In this document: positions 47,701 through 59,648 of the stretch, in pieces
Layout of the letters: each line of letters starts with the position of its first letter
Position numbering within the stretch: the stretch's first letter is position 1
Source: Lunularia cruciata
Lineage: Eukaryota; Streptophyta; Marchantiopsida; Lunulariales; Lunulariaceae
Assembly: GCA_948567375.1 (NCBI GenBank)
Contig: OX419761.1
Location: 37,264,501 to 37,328,500 of the forward strand
Length of the DNA stretch: 64,000 nucleotides
Direction: 5' to 3'
The notes under the pieces: generated by a model
The model's input: the letters and a program-made list of their open reading frames with translations, nothing else
What the model was told of the DNA's origin: nothing
Databases searched by the model: none
Position numbers and translations under genes: made by a program

Positions 47701-49492
47701 CTCATAAGAAACTGGATCTAGTCTGCAATTCAGGACGCACAAAGACGATTGCTTCATCAATTCCTAGTATGTCAAACGGGCTGACCTGGCGAAAAGGGAA
47801 CCCACTCGACGCACTCGCCACAAACGCAGCATATTTAGCAGACTATACGTGAAACCACGTCCAATGTTCCCAGTGAAGATAAAAGCTAGGAGTGTAAATG
47901 GAACCGTGGATGCAACATCGAGGATTAGCCATGTCCTCAAATATCTGCAGGACATCAAGTACCATCAACATCGCAAATTATTATCCTTACCAATTAACCA
48001 CCTCAATGTGCCAATCCAAAGAAGGTAAACCGAACTACGTGGGCGTCTCTCAAGGAAAAAAATCCTGTTCCGATCGACCTTACCTCGTTATTCAGAGCCC
48101 CTTGAACAGGATAGACTCCTTTTGATCCCAAATTGCACGATGAAGCAATCTATTGATGTGTTACTTTATACCTTCATATAACCCTCTCCGCGAATTTTTC
48201 ATTAAACCTTTTGAAATTGCAAATTTCAATTCCAGAGTTATACTCATCATGGTGTTCGCGCCAAACTACAGATACTACTGATTGTTGAAAACAAATATGA
48301 ACATGGCAAGAGCTGGTTGCTAGCTATTCTATTTGGAGTCCTGTGCTCCAGCGACAGATAGTACTCACGCTTCAAACACACATTCAAAGAAATATGGTTG
48401 GGTCTAGGTTCAGTTTGAATTAACGCATACCGCAATGCAATGCTTTTCCGGTCATCGACCAGGAGATACGTTTGTCTGTCGAGGTACGCGACGAAGAAAG
48501 TGACCACAATATCGACTCCAAAGAAACAGTCAACAGTGTAATCGATAACAAGAAGGGGAGGCTGAGGAGCCTGGACGAAACCGAATTCGAAAGGGGATAC
48601 CCAAGCAGAGTAAAAGACCAGCGGAACCAGGAAGTACTGCCATAATCTGCATTGGACCAAAGACCAACTTGTAGTTAATAACCGGGAAGCACTGTAGCGC
48701 AAAATTCATGTTGGAAAACGCATGTAACGCATAGGTGCTTAACTTGCAACTCTATACGAAGACAATACGATAAAAAAGAGACAATTGGATATTTCGTAAG
48801 TGGTCGGAGGGTAATTGCATGACAATGAGAGCGACCACTGCTGCCCCCTCTCCAAATAACATGTCCAGCACATGACTAGAAACGCAACCCGTCAACTCGT
48901 CGAACGATTTCAGTGCCATGCGGCCCACAGGTTGGCGTTTGTGGTGAACGCCACGTGTATACATGCTCTTGCCGCTGACGATAACGACCAATTCCAAATT
49001 GACAGAACTTAAAAATTCTATGAGCTGCGAAGATACTTTGAGCATTCCCTGTTAAGAATGAAATTCTTACCGGTACTTTGAACTGTAAGGAGATATAATA
49101 AATCGTGCAAGCTTAGCTCGGTGCTCTCTTTGATTTGCTCCCAATCCTGGCAACAACCCACTTGACAAACTCCTCAAACTTGCAGGAGATGGAAGTCCTG
49201 AACGACGTTTTGGTCCTATAGGGCCTCCCCACAACTTCTTCGCCATGACAGCCGTTACTTAATGCCAGAGGATGGCATGTATTCCACGGACTGGGCACAA
49301 TCTTCCAATTCAATCAAGCTTCATCCTGGCAGTCGGAGATATAATAGAAGTTTGCAAATCAGACACGTTGTACGGAAAAGCACCGAGAATTCCAAACAGT
49401 GCCCCGGTTGAACAAGGTGAGTAAATCATTTGCCAATTCCCTGTCACACGAAACACCATTTCGGCCCTCCATCGCGAATTTTTTATCGACAA
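41774..49492 (-). CDS. AKT: AKT-type Shaker K+ channel with ankyrin repeats and KHA domain
   Basis: Exons (minus): 49492-49326 (tentative), 48646-48431, 47944-47786, 47329-47272, 46980-46657, 46207-45968, 45284-45186, 44889-44857, 44382-44197, 43659-43465, 43085-43010, 42924-42172 and 41910-41774, about 880 residues. From exon 2 on every join is GT-AG and in frame. Domains: S1-S3 ([21 protein letters not shown]), S4 [19 protein letters not shown], filter TTVGYGD at about 258-264, [14 protein letters not shown]-linker, cyclic-nucleotide-binding domain about 385-480, ankyrin repeats about 525-660 and KHA domain about 800-873 ([26 protein letters not shown]). The family carries voltage-gated, mostly inward K+ current at the plasma membrane. 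AKT1 and AKT2 subgroups cannot be separated here. The N-terminal exon ([18 protein letters not shown]) resembles AKT2 N-termini but lacks a GT donor. The stop TAG overlaps a possible donor GTTAGT, so a longer C-terminus is possible. Confidence 0.93.
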
Positions 49493-50570
49493 TACCCCTC
49501 CAAATGCAAATGTGATGGCATACGAAGGCTACACATCGAAGGGCCTTCCGGAACCATCAATGCGGTCCTGCTTGACTGGAAAGAGAAAGTATCCTGTAGG
49601 GAGGACGAGTGCACATGATTTTGAAGCCTTGCCGAGGAACAGCGTTCCAGATGTAAGAGAGTAGTCGCTAGCTGTATCAGCCCTAATCGTCGACGCTATA
49701 CAGCACCTACGCAAACGTTAACAGAGTGTCTAAATGTCCTGGTTAATGGCTGGTGCGGTCCCACTTCAACGCCCATCGCAACCCCACCGTGAAGTGGGGT
49801 GGGGCCCACAAGAATTTGAACATCAATTTCACCGGGGAGAGTCTGGCTGCCCAACTCCTTGGACTACTCGGACTGCTGTTCTCAGCAGTACGACAGTATT
49901 GTCATTCCGCAGCATCGGAGTTTAAGCAACCCCATTTATTTCTTACGTTTTATCCTTGCAACCTCGACGAAGAAGTCTTTTGATCCTGTTATCCTAACCG
50001 TGTAGTGTTGCTTTCTAACTAAAGTAAGTGACGGTGGACCCTTTCCAACCGCTTGAGATTACCCATCAATCTCCCTCTGAAGTGTTCTCGAAGGAATTTC
50101 ACAAGAAAATTGTTAAACTCCCATGAGTCATGAGTTGACTGAAAAGTCCTCTGAAAATGCCAAGACTTCCATCTAAGATAGAACAAAATTTATCAGCTTT
50201 TGAACGAATTGACCTTGACGAAGCCAGATACTAACTTCGAGTTGGGTGGATCATGGAGGACATTCATGCTACATATATAGGCAATATGCATGAACATCCA
50301 ATTCTGTTGATATCAAGTGGAACACGGGTAGATAAGCATGTTAGAAAGATAGCGCTTATTTTAAGTTGTGCCCAAATTAAGGTTTACGAATGTACTCTTT
50401 GGTAAAAAGCCCTCTCAACGTCTCCTCTCATACAATTTAGATCAACGGAACCGAATTCACCATTGTCGGTATAGTATTCAATTTTACAACAAACTCTATG
50501 GATGATGTGACCAAATAAGTCACCACTTTCCATCATAAAACTCAAAACTTGGCATATAAGGGATAGCAAG
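49493..50570. other. Region upstream of the K+ channel gene
   Basis: Should contain the 5' UTR and promoter of the K+ channel (minus strand). It holds a diverged SINE-like copy (49929-50012) and a small GC-rich hairpin CCCCAC/GTGGGG near 49790. No other gene recognised. Confidence 0.45.
49929..50012 (+). mobile_element. Diverged SINE-like element, copy L
   Basis: AACCCCATTTATTTC, TTATCCTTGCAAC, GAAGTCTTTTGATC and TGTTATCCTAACCGTGTAGT follow the order of copies C and D but with many changes. No clear target-site duplication remains; an old copy. Confidence 0.4.
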
Positions 50571-51168
50571 AAGGACTGGAAGATTTACACAAGTCTGATA
50601 AGAATAAAACTAAAAAACTAAAATAGGGTTAAGTTCCAATAGGATTAGATTGAAATTTTAATTTAATTATACTTAGAATATTTAAATACTTATTTAAAAG
50701 ATTTATATATCATTAGAATATCCAAGAAAGCATCATCTACCATGATTGTTCTTATGGGTTACTATTGTATAGCAATAAACACCCATTATAAATCATCTAC
50801 AGATAACACCAACTATCTAAAGTCAACTACAAAAGAAGAAAGTGGTAGTGCTCTTGGCAAAAAAAAAAAATTTTATTATCTCAAATAAATTACATAATAA
50901 CAAAGTGAAAGTGATAACCTTGTTATCTAAATGGTAAGTTCTTGTGCAATCCTCAATAAACATGTCAAATATCATATCTATAGCTCTCAGCTCCATATAT
51001 AATCCAAAGCTAGAGGAACAAAGAGATAAAGAGATGAACTAGTTACAAACTCTTATATTTGGAGATCTTAATTGTTGTCGCTTTGCTTGTCACCATGTGT
51101 CTTATATGTAACCACAACATCTGCTGCTAGCCACCTGATCAACTCAGACTTACTATAAATTAGCCCTA

Positions 51169-51521
51169 ACTCATGTCTTCACAATGCATATTAATGCTCA
51201 CTCCAAATGAATTCTCCCATACCATGATGTCATTAGTAGTATTATGGTAGCTATCCTCTATCCTTCAAAAGTGCAACAAGTCATATGGATCCCAGCTGTA
51301 TCTAAGATAATACCACATTCACAAGTGAGTATCATGTCTTCACAATGCATATTAAACTCATGTCTTCACAATGCATATTAATGCTCACTCCAAATGAATT
51401 CTCCCATACCATGATGTCATTAGTAGTATTATGGTAGCTATCCTCTATCCTTCAAAAGTGCAACAAGTCATATGGATCCCAGCTGTATCTAAGATAATAC
51501 CACATTCACAAGTGAGTATCA
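51169..51521 (+). repeat. Tandem duplication, 187-bp period
   Basis: 166 bp starting ACTCATGTCTTCACAATGC at 51169-51334 recurs at 51356-51521 with no difference that I can see. The 22 bp between them (51333-51354) repeat the unit's start again. Recent unequal exchange or slippage, or an assembly duplication. Confidence 0.92.
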
Positions 51522-53546
51522 AGGATGCAAATAAATAGACAAAGCCAAAGCAAAACCCATTATTATAAAAATAGTAGTCTATGTAAGTCAAATTGCCCTA
51601 ATCTAAGGTCAAATTAGGATTTGAGAACCAACATCCTTGTTAGAGTAAGAGGAAAGACATGCTCTAGTAGCACAAAGAAACTAGAAAAAAATATAAAGCG
51701 TACTAGAATTATTGGTCCATCAAGGAAGACACAAAACCAAGGCAAACCAAAATATAACAAAACCAAAGATGAAAGATCATTTTGTGCTTAGTAGACAAAC
51801 CATCTCTTGTTTAATAATACTTAAAAAGAAAATAATAGAATCTTCGATCACAATCATGTACATCTCCAAGAATAACTTATTAATAACCATAAATAGGGAA
51901 ACAAGAAAGGTGTTAAGAGTGCACAACTATTGAAAAATACTATGAATGTCATCTCATCCATAGATAATAAACCTACTCCTCCATATTAAATTTGTACAGA
52001 TGTTGTATATGTATCTAGTCCTTTATCACACACTCAAAAATCTTTAGTCTAATAATATCCAAAGAATCCCATAATCATCTTATCAAAGACTCTCAAACAT
52101 AATAGTAAGTTCAAAGAAAAAGGATGCAAAGTAGGTGGATTCATCAACAAGTAACACTAGAGGAAATTATAACAAATACCACATGTGGATCTATTGATAT
52201 ATTTATCTTGTAATAAAAGAAGTTCATCCACATAAAAATATTGCAAGAATAACATCTAGAAAATATGTGATAAAATCCTTGGACTATATTGATATTCCAA
52301 GAATACAAGTCAATTGTACATTTAATACACCATTTAGAAGCTAGATGTGAAAAGAAATACCTAAAAGTGATCATAACCTACATTTTGATATCTTGATTCT
52401 CAAACCTGAAACTTGGTAGTCAAGTGTTCAAAGGACTTTCTAATATAGTTTACAAGACACATAAGGTGTATACTATTTACCAAGAAGAGAAGTGCATAAC
52501 TTGACATGGCTGAAGTAATAAAAAAAGAACTAAAAATGAGCCATGATAATTGGAGATCCACTTAAGAGATCTAAATAGCATTGAGTAGATCTAAAGAGCA
52601 TTGAGTTTCTCTTCTAAGACACCATATGATAGTAAAGAAGAGAAGGAGAATTATAGAAAGACCACACAAAAGAAATAGAACTTGCCAAGGATACATAATA
52701 CTCCATAAGTTCTCTAGAGATAGATTTATATGAGATTTATTAGAAGTATTCTCAATATCTATTTCTAAGATAATTCAATTTCAATGATATCTAAGAGTGC
52801 TCTTTTGAAAAGAGATAAAGCTTCACAATCTCCCAATGTAGCAATTCCAATTTAATGTTTTGGAAGTGAGAATGATGCTAAAAGACAATGGTACAGTTAC
52901 TAAAGCATAATAAGATTTCTATAATACCAATTAGTCTAATATTCCTTAATTTTTTCCATCATAAGAAATCAACTACCATTTAATTAATTGACCTTAGAAT
53001 CTACTTCCTTGCTACTATTATGGCTATTTGTAACAATTAAATATATCCACTAGAGGGATCACTCTTAGAAGCAATCTTTGAGATATGCACAAACCATTTT
53101 TAACAACCTCTACAAGCAGAGGGGTGTATAATTGTGCATAATCGTGCATAGACAAAAGTGATCTACCAAGACATAAATAACTCCTACAGTTATACTTTAA
53201 AATTTTAATAACACACTCTCTCTTGGATGTAATAAGTACAAGAAGAAAATAGTCTTGTTAGCCAGATTACACATAAAAAAGGGTGTAAAGCTCATCTAAC
53301 TTGAAAACTTGACCCTAGGTCTTGAATAAACTGATATATAATATCTTATGTCTAAAATTGTCTCCTAAAATATATAGCTGGAATAGATTCCTCCTATAAT
53401 CTTATGATGTAACTTGATCAATAACTTACAGTCACTATAGTTCCCAAGTCTCTCAACTTTACACACACCCTTCTAGTATAATAAATATATTATTGGAAAA
53501 ATAAGACCATGCTAACGTACCTTAGAAATGCAAACTAATCACATGA

Positions 53547-53593
53547 TTTTACATATCACATGTTTTATTTTACATTTCATGTGATATGTAAAA
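53547..53593. repeat. Perfect 16-bp-arm hairpin
   Basis: TTTTACATATCACATG at 53547-53562 is the exact complement of 53578-53593; 15-nt loop. Confidence 0.9.
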
Positions 53594-53691
53594 AAAAAGT
53601 CTATCTGAATTCATCATAAAATGTACAAGAAATCATATAGAGTGAACATGATATCCAAAACTAATCTCAAGTATCTTTAGAATACAATCTC

Positions 53692-53825
53692 AAGTAGGTT
53701 GTATTCTTTAGAATACAACCTACTTGATACAACCTACAACCCAGTAATAAGTGATTTCAGTTGTTAGCATCTCAAGTAGGTTTAGGATACAACCTACTTG
53801 AGATGCTAACAACTAGAATCACTTA
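53692..53825. repeat. Adjacent related foldbacks
   Basis: A hairpin of CAAGTAGGTTGTATTC and its complement (about 53692-53727) is followed by a longer foldback at about 53737-53825. The inner arms of the second, from AGTTGTTAGCATCTC through AAGTAGGTT, are perfect for about 24 bp and the pairing continues imperfectly outward. Both share the CAAGTAGGTT/AACCTACTTG arm, so one derives from the other. A further short hairpin CTTTATACCT/AGGTATAAAG lies near 53864-53887. Foldback-transposon or MITE remnants are the likeliest explanation. Confidence 0.8.
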
Positions 53826-54342
53826 ATTGGTATACTTGAAATGATTGATCCTTTACACATACTTTATACCTCTTGCAAGGTATAAAGTCTAAAACACACC
53901 ATGGTGTATTTTATGCTGCTTTAAGAAATCTAGCATGGCAAATTAACTAAAAAATAATATTAATAACACATAATACTACTCCAAGATCATCCTAAACCTA
54001 TAAAACAACACCCCATTTACATCCCTTCTCCAACTCACAAGAGCTAATTATTAAAGCTTTAAAAACTATAAGCAGTCATAAGTTCTATTTTCCATTTCTA
54101 AAGGTTTTGAACTAGATTCTAATAAAACCAAAATATAGAAATACAAAATACAAAATTACAACCCATCACTCTCACACAAAAATAATTAATCTTAGTTCTA
54201 AAAAACTTACATAGTATCTTACTACAAAATTTATCCATATTTTAATTTCAATTTATAAAATCAAAAAACAAAAAAATCTATTTACATAAATCCTAATATA
54301 AATTTAGAAATTAAAGCTTTTCTCTCACGTTCCTCTCTCTCC

Positions 54343-54450
54343 TCTCCCGCTCCTCAATCAGCAAATCTTCTTCCCGATAGCCCCTCTCCCGATCTTCAAC
54401 CAGTAAATCTCTCCTTCCCATTGCCCCTCTGCCGATCGTGAACCTGTAAA
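54343..54450 (+). repeat. 43-bp tandem repeat at the block edge
   Basis: Two full units (54343-54385, 54386-54428) and part of a third, each starting CTCCCGATCNTCAA and ending GCCCCT. The period is not a multiple of three, so the Arg/Glu-rich frame it creates on the minus strand is unlikely to be coding. It marks the right edge of the AT-rich block. Confidence 0.75.
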
Positions 54451-55921
54451 TGAAATGGAGAAACAGAACACGTTTGCGATGATTCGACAATACGAGGATC
54501 GAATGGGAACTCTTCACTTGGGACGATAGAAACGCTCAAACATTCGACCGTAAGAAGAACAAATGAAAGCTCTTCACTGTAGTAAAGCGCGGTACAGCAC
54601 ATGGAAGACGGAGACCAGAAAAGTTTCACTCGACTTTTATTGTTCCCACTGACTGTGTACAGTAAATAGACACTCTATGTGTTTATCTTCCTGATGCAAG
54701 TCTGTGGATGTCCAGTAGTGTGGTAAGTCTCTTATAGTAGAATCGGGTTATGTAGAATAAGTTACAGTGCATGAACTTCGAATCATCGTCTACGGTAGTC
54801 CATTTCACCATCAGCTAAGTTGATCTACATACGGAATAAGAAATAAATGATGCAATTAGAACCCTAAATACCGATTTCCAATTAGAATTTGTGGAAGAAG
54901 GGTTTCCAATGAGAATGAGCTGGAACTTTCACCTCAATCGTCTTCTTGACGAGGTAAAACATCCAAGTACAACGTTGATTAAGCACGTAATACTTTCACG
55001 TGATGTATGCAGTCGTGTTCGCAAGCTTTCGACGTAGGGCATGATCACTTCCTAAACAAGCACAGTGCCGATGCTATGATCTTGTTCCGATATTTACAAA
55101 GACTTATTTGTCAAACGTGTGTCGTGAAAGTGTTACATGGAGCGTGAACTGAAAACTACTTAATATGATCATTCAAGGCTCCAATACGGAAGCTGATAGA
55201 TAATTAGGCACATATGCATGTTTACGATGAATTCTCAAAAAAATAGAAGCAAAATTCTTGCAAAGGAGTCTAGAAATGACCACTTCTCTTCACGAACGTT
55301 TATTTGCCGATGACGCTAGTCCTAGAAGAGTACAGTGTATAGAACAGTACCTTGCTGTGGCTGCATTTCACGTTGCTGACATTTTTTAAACTGCTTATGG
55401 CAGCACAAGTTAGTTAAATTCGACTGGTGTTTCCATGATATGAGTGCCATTATCAAATGTTGTTGACATCTAATCGACTTGACAGTCTTGACTTATGGTA
55501 CAAGCCCACTTCAAGAAGGACAGTGGGTTAAATTTACCATCATGATGATCTCAAAAGATTCCACACTTAGGGTCCCTCACGCTTGCACCCTGCAGGGACC
55601 TCAAACCTGTAGGTTTTTCATGTCGTTTACACCAAATGCCAATTTCTCCATTCCGTAAGTGCCTCTATCTGTACCACTCTACAAAGATCCAGGTACTGTT
55701 CCAGCAATGGTTGAGTCCATTCGTCGTTGACTTGGATATTCTGTCCTCAGGTTTTGAAGATACTACTATATTTGGCTGCTCGCTGGGGAGAGTGAAACCT
55801 ACCTCAGTCTTCTTTCCACTCAAACTCAGTTGCAGCATTATTTTTTGTTTAGTAGTGTACGTGGCTCTTCGGCGTACCCGACGAGCTGGTAGTCCTCCAA
55901 TGTACGAAACCAGTGAAGAAT

Positions 55922-55996
55922 GTTTATAATGGATGACACGCAGAGGAAACAAGAAGGATGGGAAGAACCATTAAAGAACAGGATAAACAATAGCAA
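55922..55996 (-). mobile_element. Diverged SINE-like element, copy K
   Basis: ACAAGAAGGATGGGAAGAACCATTA matches the family centre (shown here only as the motif GGATGGGAAGA and its surroundings). 8-bp direct repeats TGAAGAAT at 55914-55921 and 55997-56004 may be the target-site duplication. The CGCG end is eroded. Confidence 0.45.
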
Positions 55997-57003
55997 TGAA
56001 GAATAGGGTAAACATGTCGCTTCATACCAAGCCAATCGTTGAGAAAACTGTTGTCAAAGATCTTCGCAACTTCACAAGGAAATTGGAGAAGCTAAGATGC
56101 ATTACTTTGGTCATGGTGCCAACTTTTACCAAGAAGGCCAGAGTTATACTGCAACTGTAACAGCGCAGCACCACAACATCTGGTATCTGATCAAACTCCC
56201 TTTCTCGATCAAATCTTGTCGCGTTCACTTGCTACTGTACTGTGCATCTGCCTCCAGTGTGGCGCAAATCTCCTGCTCCCAGCACGTATAGTGACATCCA
56301 CCGACCCTACACCGGAACGTTGATTCTTGTGAAGAGGGGAAATAGCGCATGTGAAAGAACTTCCTCCGATCACACTGCTCAGAGATTGGGGAGAAGGAAT
56401 GAATATAAATGTTGAATGATTGTACGCATCGTAATATGAAGTTACCCCTGCCAAAAGGGATTTGCATTGCGGAATCTGGGGGACTAGACATCCCTGGGAT
56501 TTGCTCTTGCTTGCTTCGTTCCCAAAGTTTGCTCTTGTACAGTTCGTTCTCCTCCCTTGGGTGGGTTGGCTTCGGGGTCTAGGTTTTGCTTCAGTTTGTG
56601 ACCCCTGGATTTCATTGGACTCCGTGCTCGATTTCTCCCTTGTACTCTTTTTCTCTTTCCTTCGAAGTACATATTTTGGTGTGTTTTGCATAGCAATCAA
56701 ACCTAAAGATCAATATGGCACCTCGTTCCAGTTTGATGCGAATCCTTAGAACAGCAGTAGGGGTTTCAAAACTCGTCTTTATGGGATGATTAGGGGTGGA
56801 CGGTACTCGAGCACGAATTCCAGGCTGAAGAAATCGTTTTGGTGCACGCAGAACCTATAGTCCTCGAGCTCTTGGTAGTTATTTTGACAGTTTTTAGTTT
56901 TGTACCGAGGATAATCATGAGGTAATGGCTCTGATTTCCTGGTGATGATGCAGTACGCTGACGTTTTGCAGGCCACATGGATCTACGTTTAAGTCTACCT
57001 CTA

Positions 57004-57113
57004 CCTCTTTTGTCTCTCCCACCTTTTGGATCTACCCTTTTTCGTCTCTCCCTTGTACGGCTTGATGGGGTCTTCCCATCCGTCGTGTTCTTTGTGGTCG
57101 CCTTTTCTTACTT
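57004..57113 (+). mobile_element. SINE-like element, copy H, with duplicated 5' part
   Basis: TTGTACGGCTTGATGGGG, TCTTCCCATCC and GTGGTCGCCTTTTCTT match the family. The 5' part is doubled: CTACCTCTTTTGTCTCTCCC at 57001-57020 recurs as CTACCCTTTTTCGTCTCTCCC just before the core. No clear target-site duplication. Confidence 0.75.
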
Positions 57114-59648
57114 TAAATCGGTCCTATGGAGTGGAGACAAAGTTGAGGTTTCTTTCACCCAAACGTACGATGCTGCACGAGAAAAGCCTATGGTGCCTTT
57201 AACCATTGACAAGAGTTAGCACTGCAATATAGTTTGATTGTCTCTTTTACTGCTTACTTCAACTGCTTTAGCTTCACAAGTAATTGCAGCTGCCATATAT
57301 GTTACGCCTTCAATTCTAGATTGAAGAGCTTCATGATCATAGTGTGCTTTATAGTTTGTCTCAAGAAGAACTAACAGTTAAAGATAGCAGAGATGCAGAT
57401 CAGATGCATTGAACATTTTCTGGGGTACCAGTAAATAGTTTGTCGAGGAAAAAGAATAGATATAGATATCATTTAGCGGTAGGATTAGTCAATGTTAATT
57501 TGTTATAACTGATTAACATTAGATTTCTAGATCAGTTCATGTTCGTAGGTAAGACGAGATACGAAAGTAGTACATCTGTCAAATGACTAATGTGCTAAGA
57601 AGATAATGCTCACCAAGAAATAGAGAATAAAGGTAGAGAACTTACGATTCAAAAGAAGAAAACTTAATAAAAATATGCAATCAATGACTCTAGAATTAGT
57701 AAAAGTAGAGAAATCTGAATATGAGATTAAAAATAACATCAACGCGCTCTTCAAGACAGATGCTGAACCTCATACGATGTTCAATGATGAGCCCACATAT
57801 TTTAGGCTAGAATGTATCTTTGGACTTCAAGCGCATAAAAGAACAATGAAGAGTACTATCTTAGTGGATTTGAACTCATCACGATGATATAATAACATTT
57901 CTGGATTGATAAATCAAAATTTAAACAAATAGAAGTTTTTTATTGTCAATCCTTCGGGAATAACATGTGTTAGGGATGTTTATTATTTTTATAATTTTTA
58001 TCAAAGTGGGATTTGACTCCTTTAACGCATAATCAACAATTACATCAAACTTTAGTTAGATAAGGTTGCCTTATGGTTCAAGTATGTAATATACATACTT
58101 AAATTCCCATTCTACATAAGAAGTGGGGATACTATCAGTAACCTAAAGTCTCATCGTCCGTAGTGAGTGTTAGGGAACGTCGTCATTGTGGAGCTGCATC
58201 CTTTAGAAAATTGGAATTGGACTCAGATGCTTCACAAAGTGTGCATGGAGATGATACATCATCTGGGGTTAATATTGCACAATGTAATTGAAAAATCCGA
58301 GCAGCTAGTACTTGGATGCTTACGATGTGACTTTTTCAAAGTGATTGACATGCTAGATGAACTGGTCTTGATAGCCCTTAATCAGAGTCTCCTGCTCTAA
58401 GATTCCTTGTCTTAGTAGTTCTATTCTCCTTCTGTGAAATTGACAGTTTCACCAATTCATTTGATTTCTGTCTTCTATTTTCCTCTTCTACAGCCCGGAG
58501 ATGAAGACCCAACACCTCAAAAGTACTTAGCATGTATCCAATGTCTTATCTTGCTTACAGCATTCTAGCTCGGAGGAACTTACTTAAGTTGGAGTTATGA
58601 ATTTCTGCGTCCCATGTCTAAGACTGAATCGCCTTGTTGACATCCGTCTACGAATCCATGTGATAATCAAATCACTCAATGAGAATACTACATCCTATGC
58701 ATTAAAAAAATTTGCTAGAAAATTGGATAGCCAATCTTCGCAATACTGTTACCGCAGAATGACGCACTTTCGTAACTCGCAACTTTCTCATAGATGAATA
58801 CCGTGTTTGTTTCTTATCGTATCTTAAGAGATAATCGTGTGCAAGTTAAGTAGGTGAATTTTCACAATCAAGCCAAATATAGAAAACATATTTGGCACGT
58901 AAATATCCACATAATGAAAAGAAAGGATATTTCAAGGGGAAAAATGTGCAAGCGAGGGATTTTGAACAATCGATGCTTCAATCATCCTCTCGGTGCATCA
59001 ACAGGGTGAACAAGTGAAATCTTCACAAAACAGATCATTTCGTTCTTATTAGATTAATATTGCTAATTTAGCTCAAAGATCTCAATATCTACTTTGGTCT
59101 GTTTAAAGGCCGAACAAAGTTCGAAAATGAATTTGTCTACACATTGTAAAACACCTCTAGTTGAGCAATTGACCCATCAAATTCTTTTAACGTCGAAAAG
59201 ACTCATTGGTTGAAGTTGCTTGTAAATTGTGTAATCTAACGCTTGATAATCTTTGTGAATCCAGTAATGGAAAGAAACATCATTATAAACTACGTTTATT
59301 TTTTACATTTCATTTTTATCTTTTTGGTTTTCGAGGTTTTTGAGTATTTCTATCATCAATTTTTTTATTTAAGAGGTTTGATAATCTCCTTCAACGTACA
59401 ACACACAGATTTATGTAAAAGAGAAGTGCTCTGGCTGTGTTGCCAGCCATGCACATCCCTTATTCCGATAAAAGGTCTCTATCCTCTGTACACCTCTATC
59501 ACCTTATAGCTGATAAAAGCTCATGAATATTAGATTTCATAGACGGGCGGCAATGACAACAGGAGCTCCTCTCATGTCTAGGATCTTTTCTCCTCGTTTA
59601 CTATATAAGCTTTGGAGAACCTATATCGTACTGTTCAATTACAAATGA

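Larger units (their letters stand above)
50571..54342. other. AT-rich gene-free block with foldbacks
   Basis: Base composition drops to strongly A/T-rich, abruptly unlike both flanks. No gene or transposon domain is recognisable on either strand; frames are short and interrupted. It contains a 187-bp tandem duplication (51169-51521) and a cluster of foldbacks at 53.5-53.9 kb. It could be an old, A/T-decayed transposon nest or a non-nuclear insertion. I cannot name its source. Confidence 0.6.
54451..59648. other. Region without recognisable gene
   Basis: About 5.2 kb. Composition returns to normal, then turns AT-rich again from about 57.2 kb. Two SINE-like copies (K, H) are listed. Frames such as 56209-56700 (minus) show no family motif. 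No tRNA or complete transposon seen. Confidence 0.4.

Noticed and set aside
51169-51521. Possible CRISPR-like or satellite array
   Set aside because: Only two long units with a partial third, no regular short repeats or unique spacers; a simple tandem duplication in a eukaryotic genome.
50571-54342. Plastid or mitochondrial insertion
   Set aside because: AT-rich, but I recognise no organelle gene, tRNA or rRNA fragment; origin left open.
54311-54517. Arg/Glu-rich minus-strand frame with repeated REEDLL-type phrases
   Set aside because: The repetition comes from a 43-bp DNA tandem repeat whose period is not a multiple of three, so it is not a conserved protein repeat.
56209-56700. 163-codon minus-strand frame rich in Lys, Arg and Ser
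   Set aside because: No motif recognised, and several overlapping frames of similar length exist on both strands; more likely a chance frame or a transposon relic.
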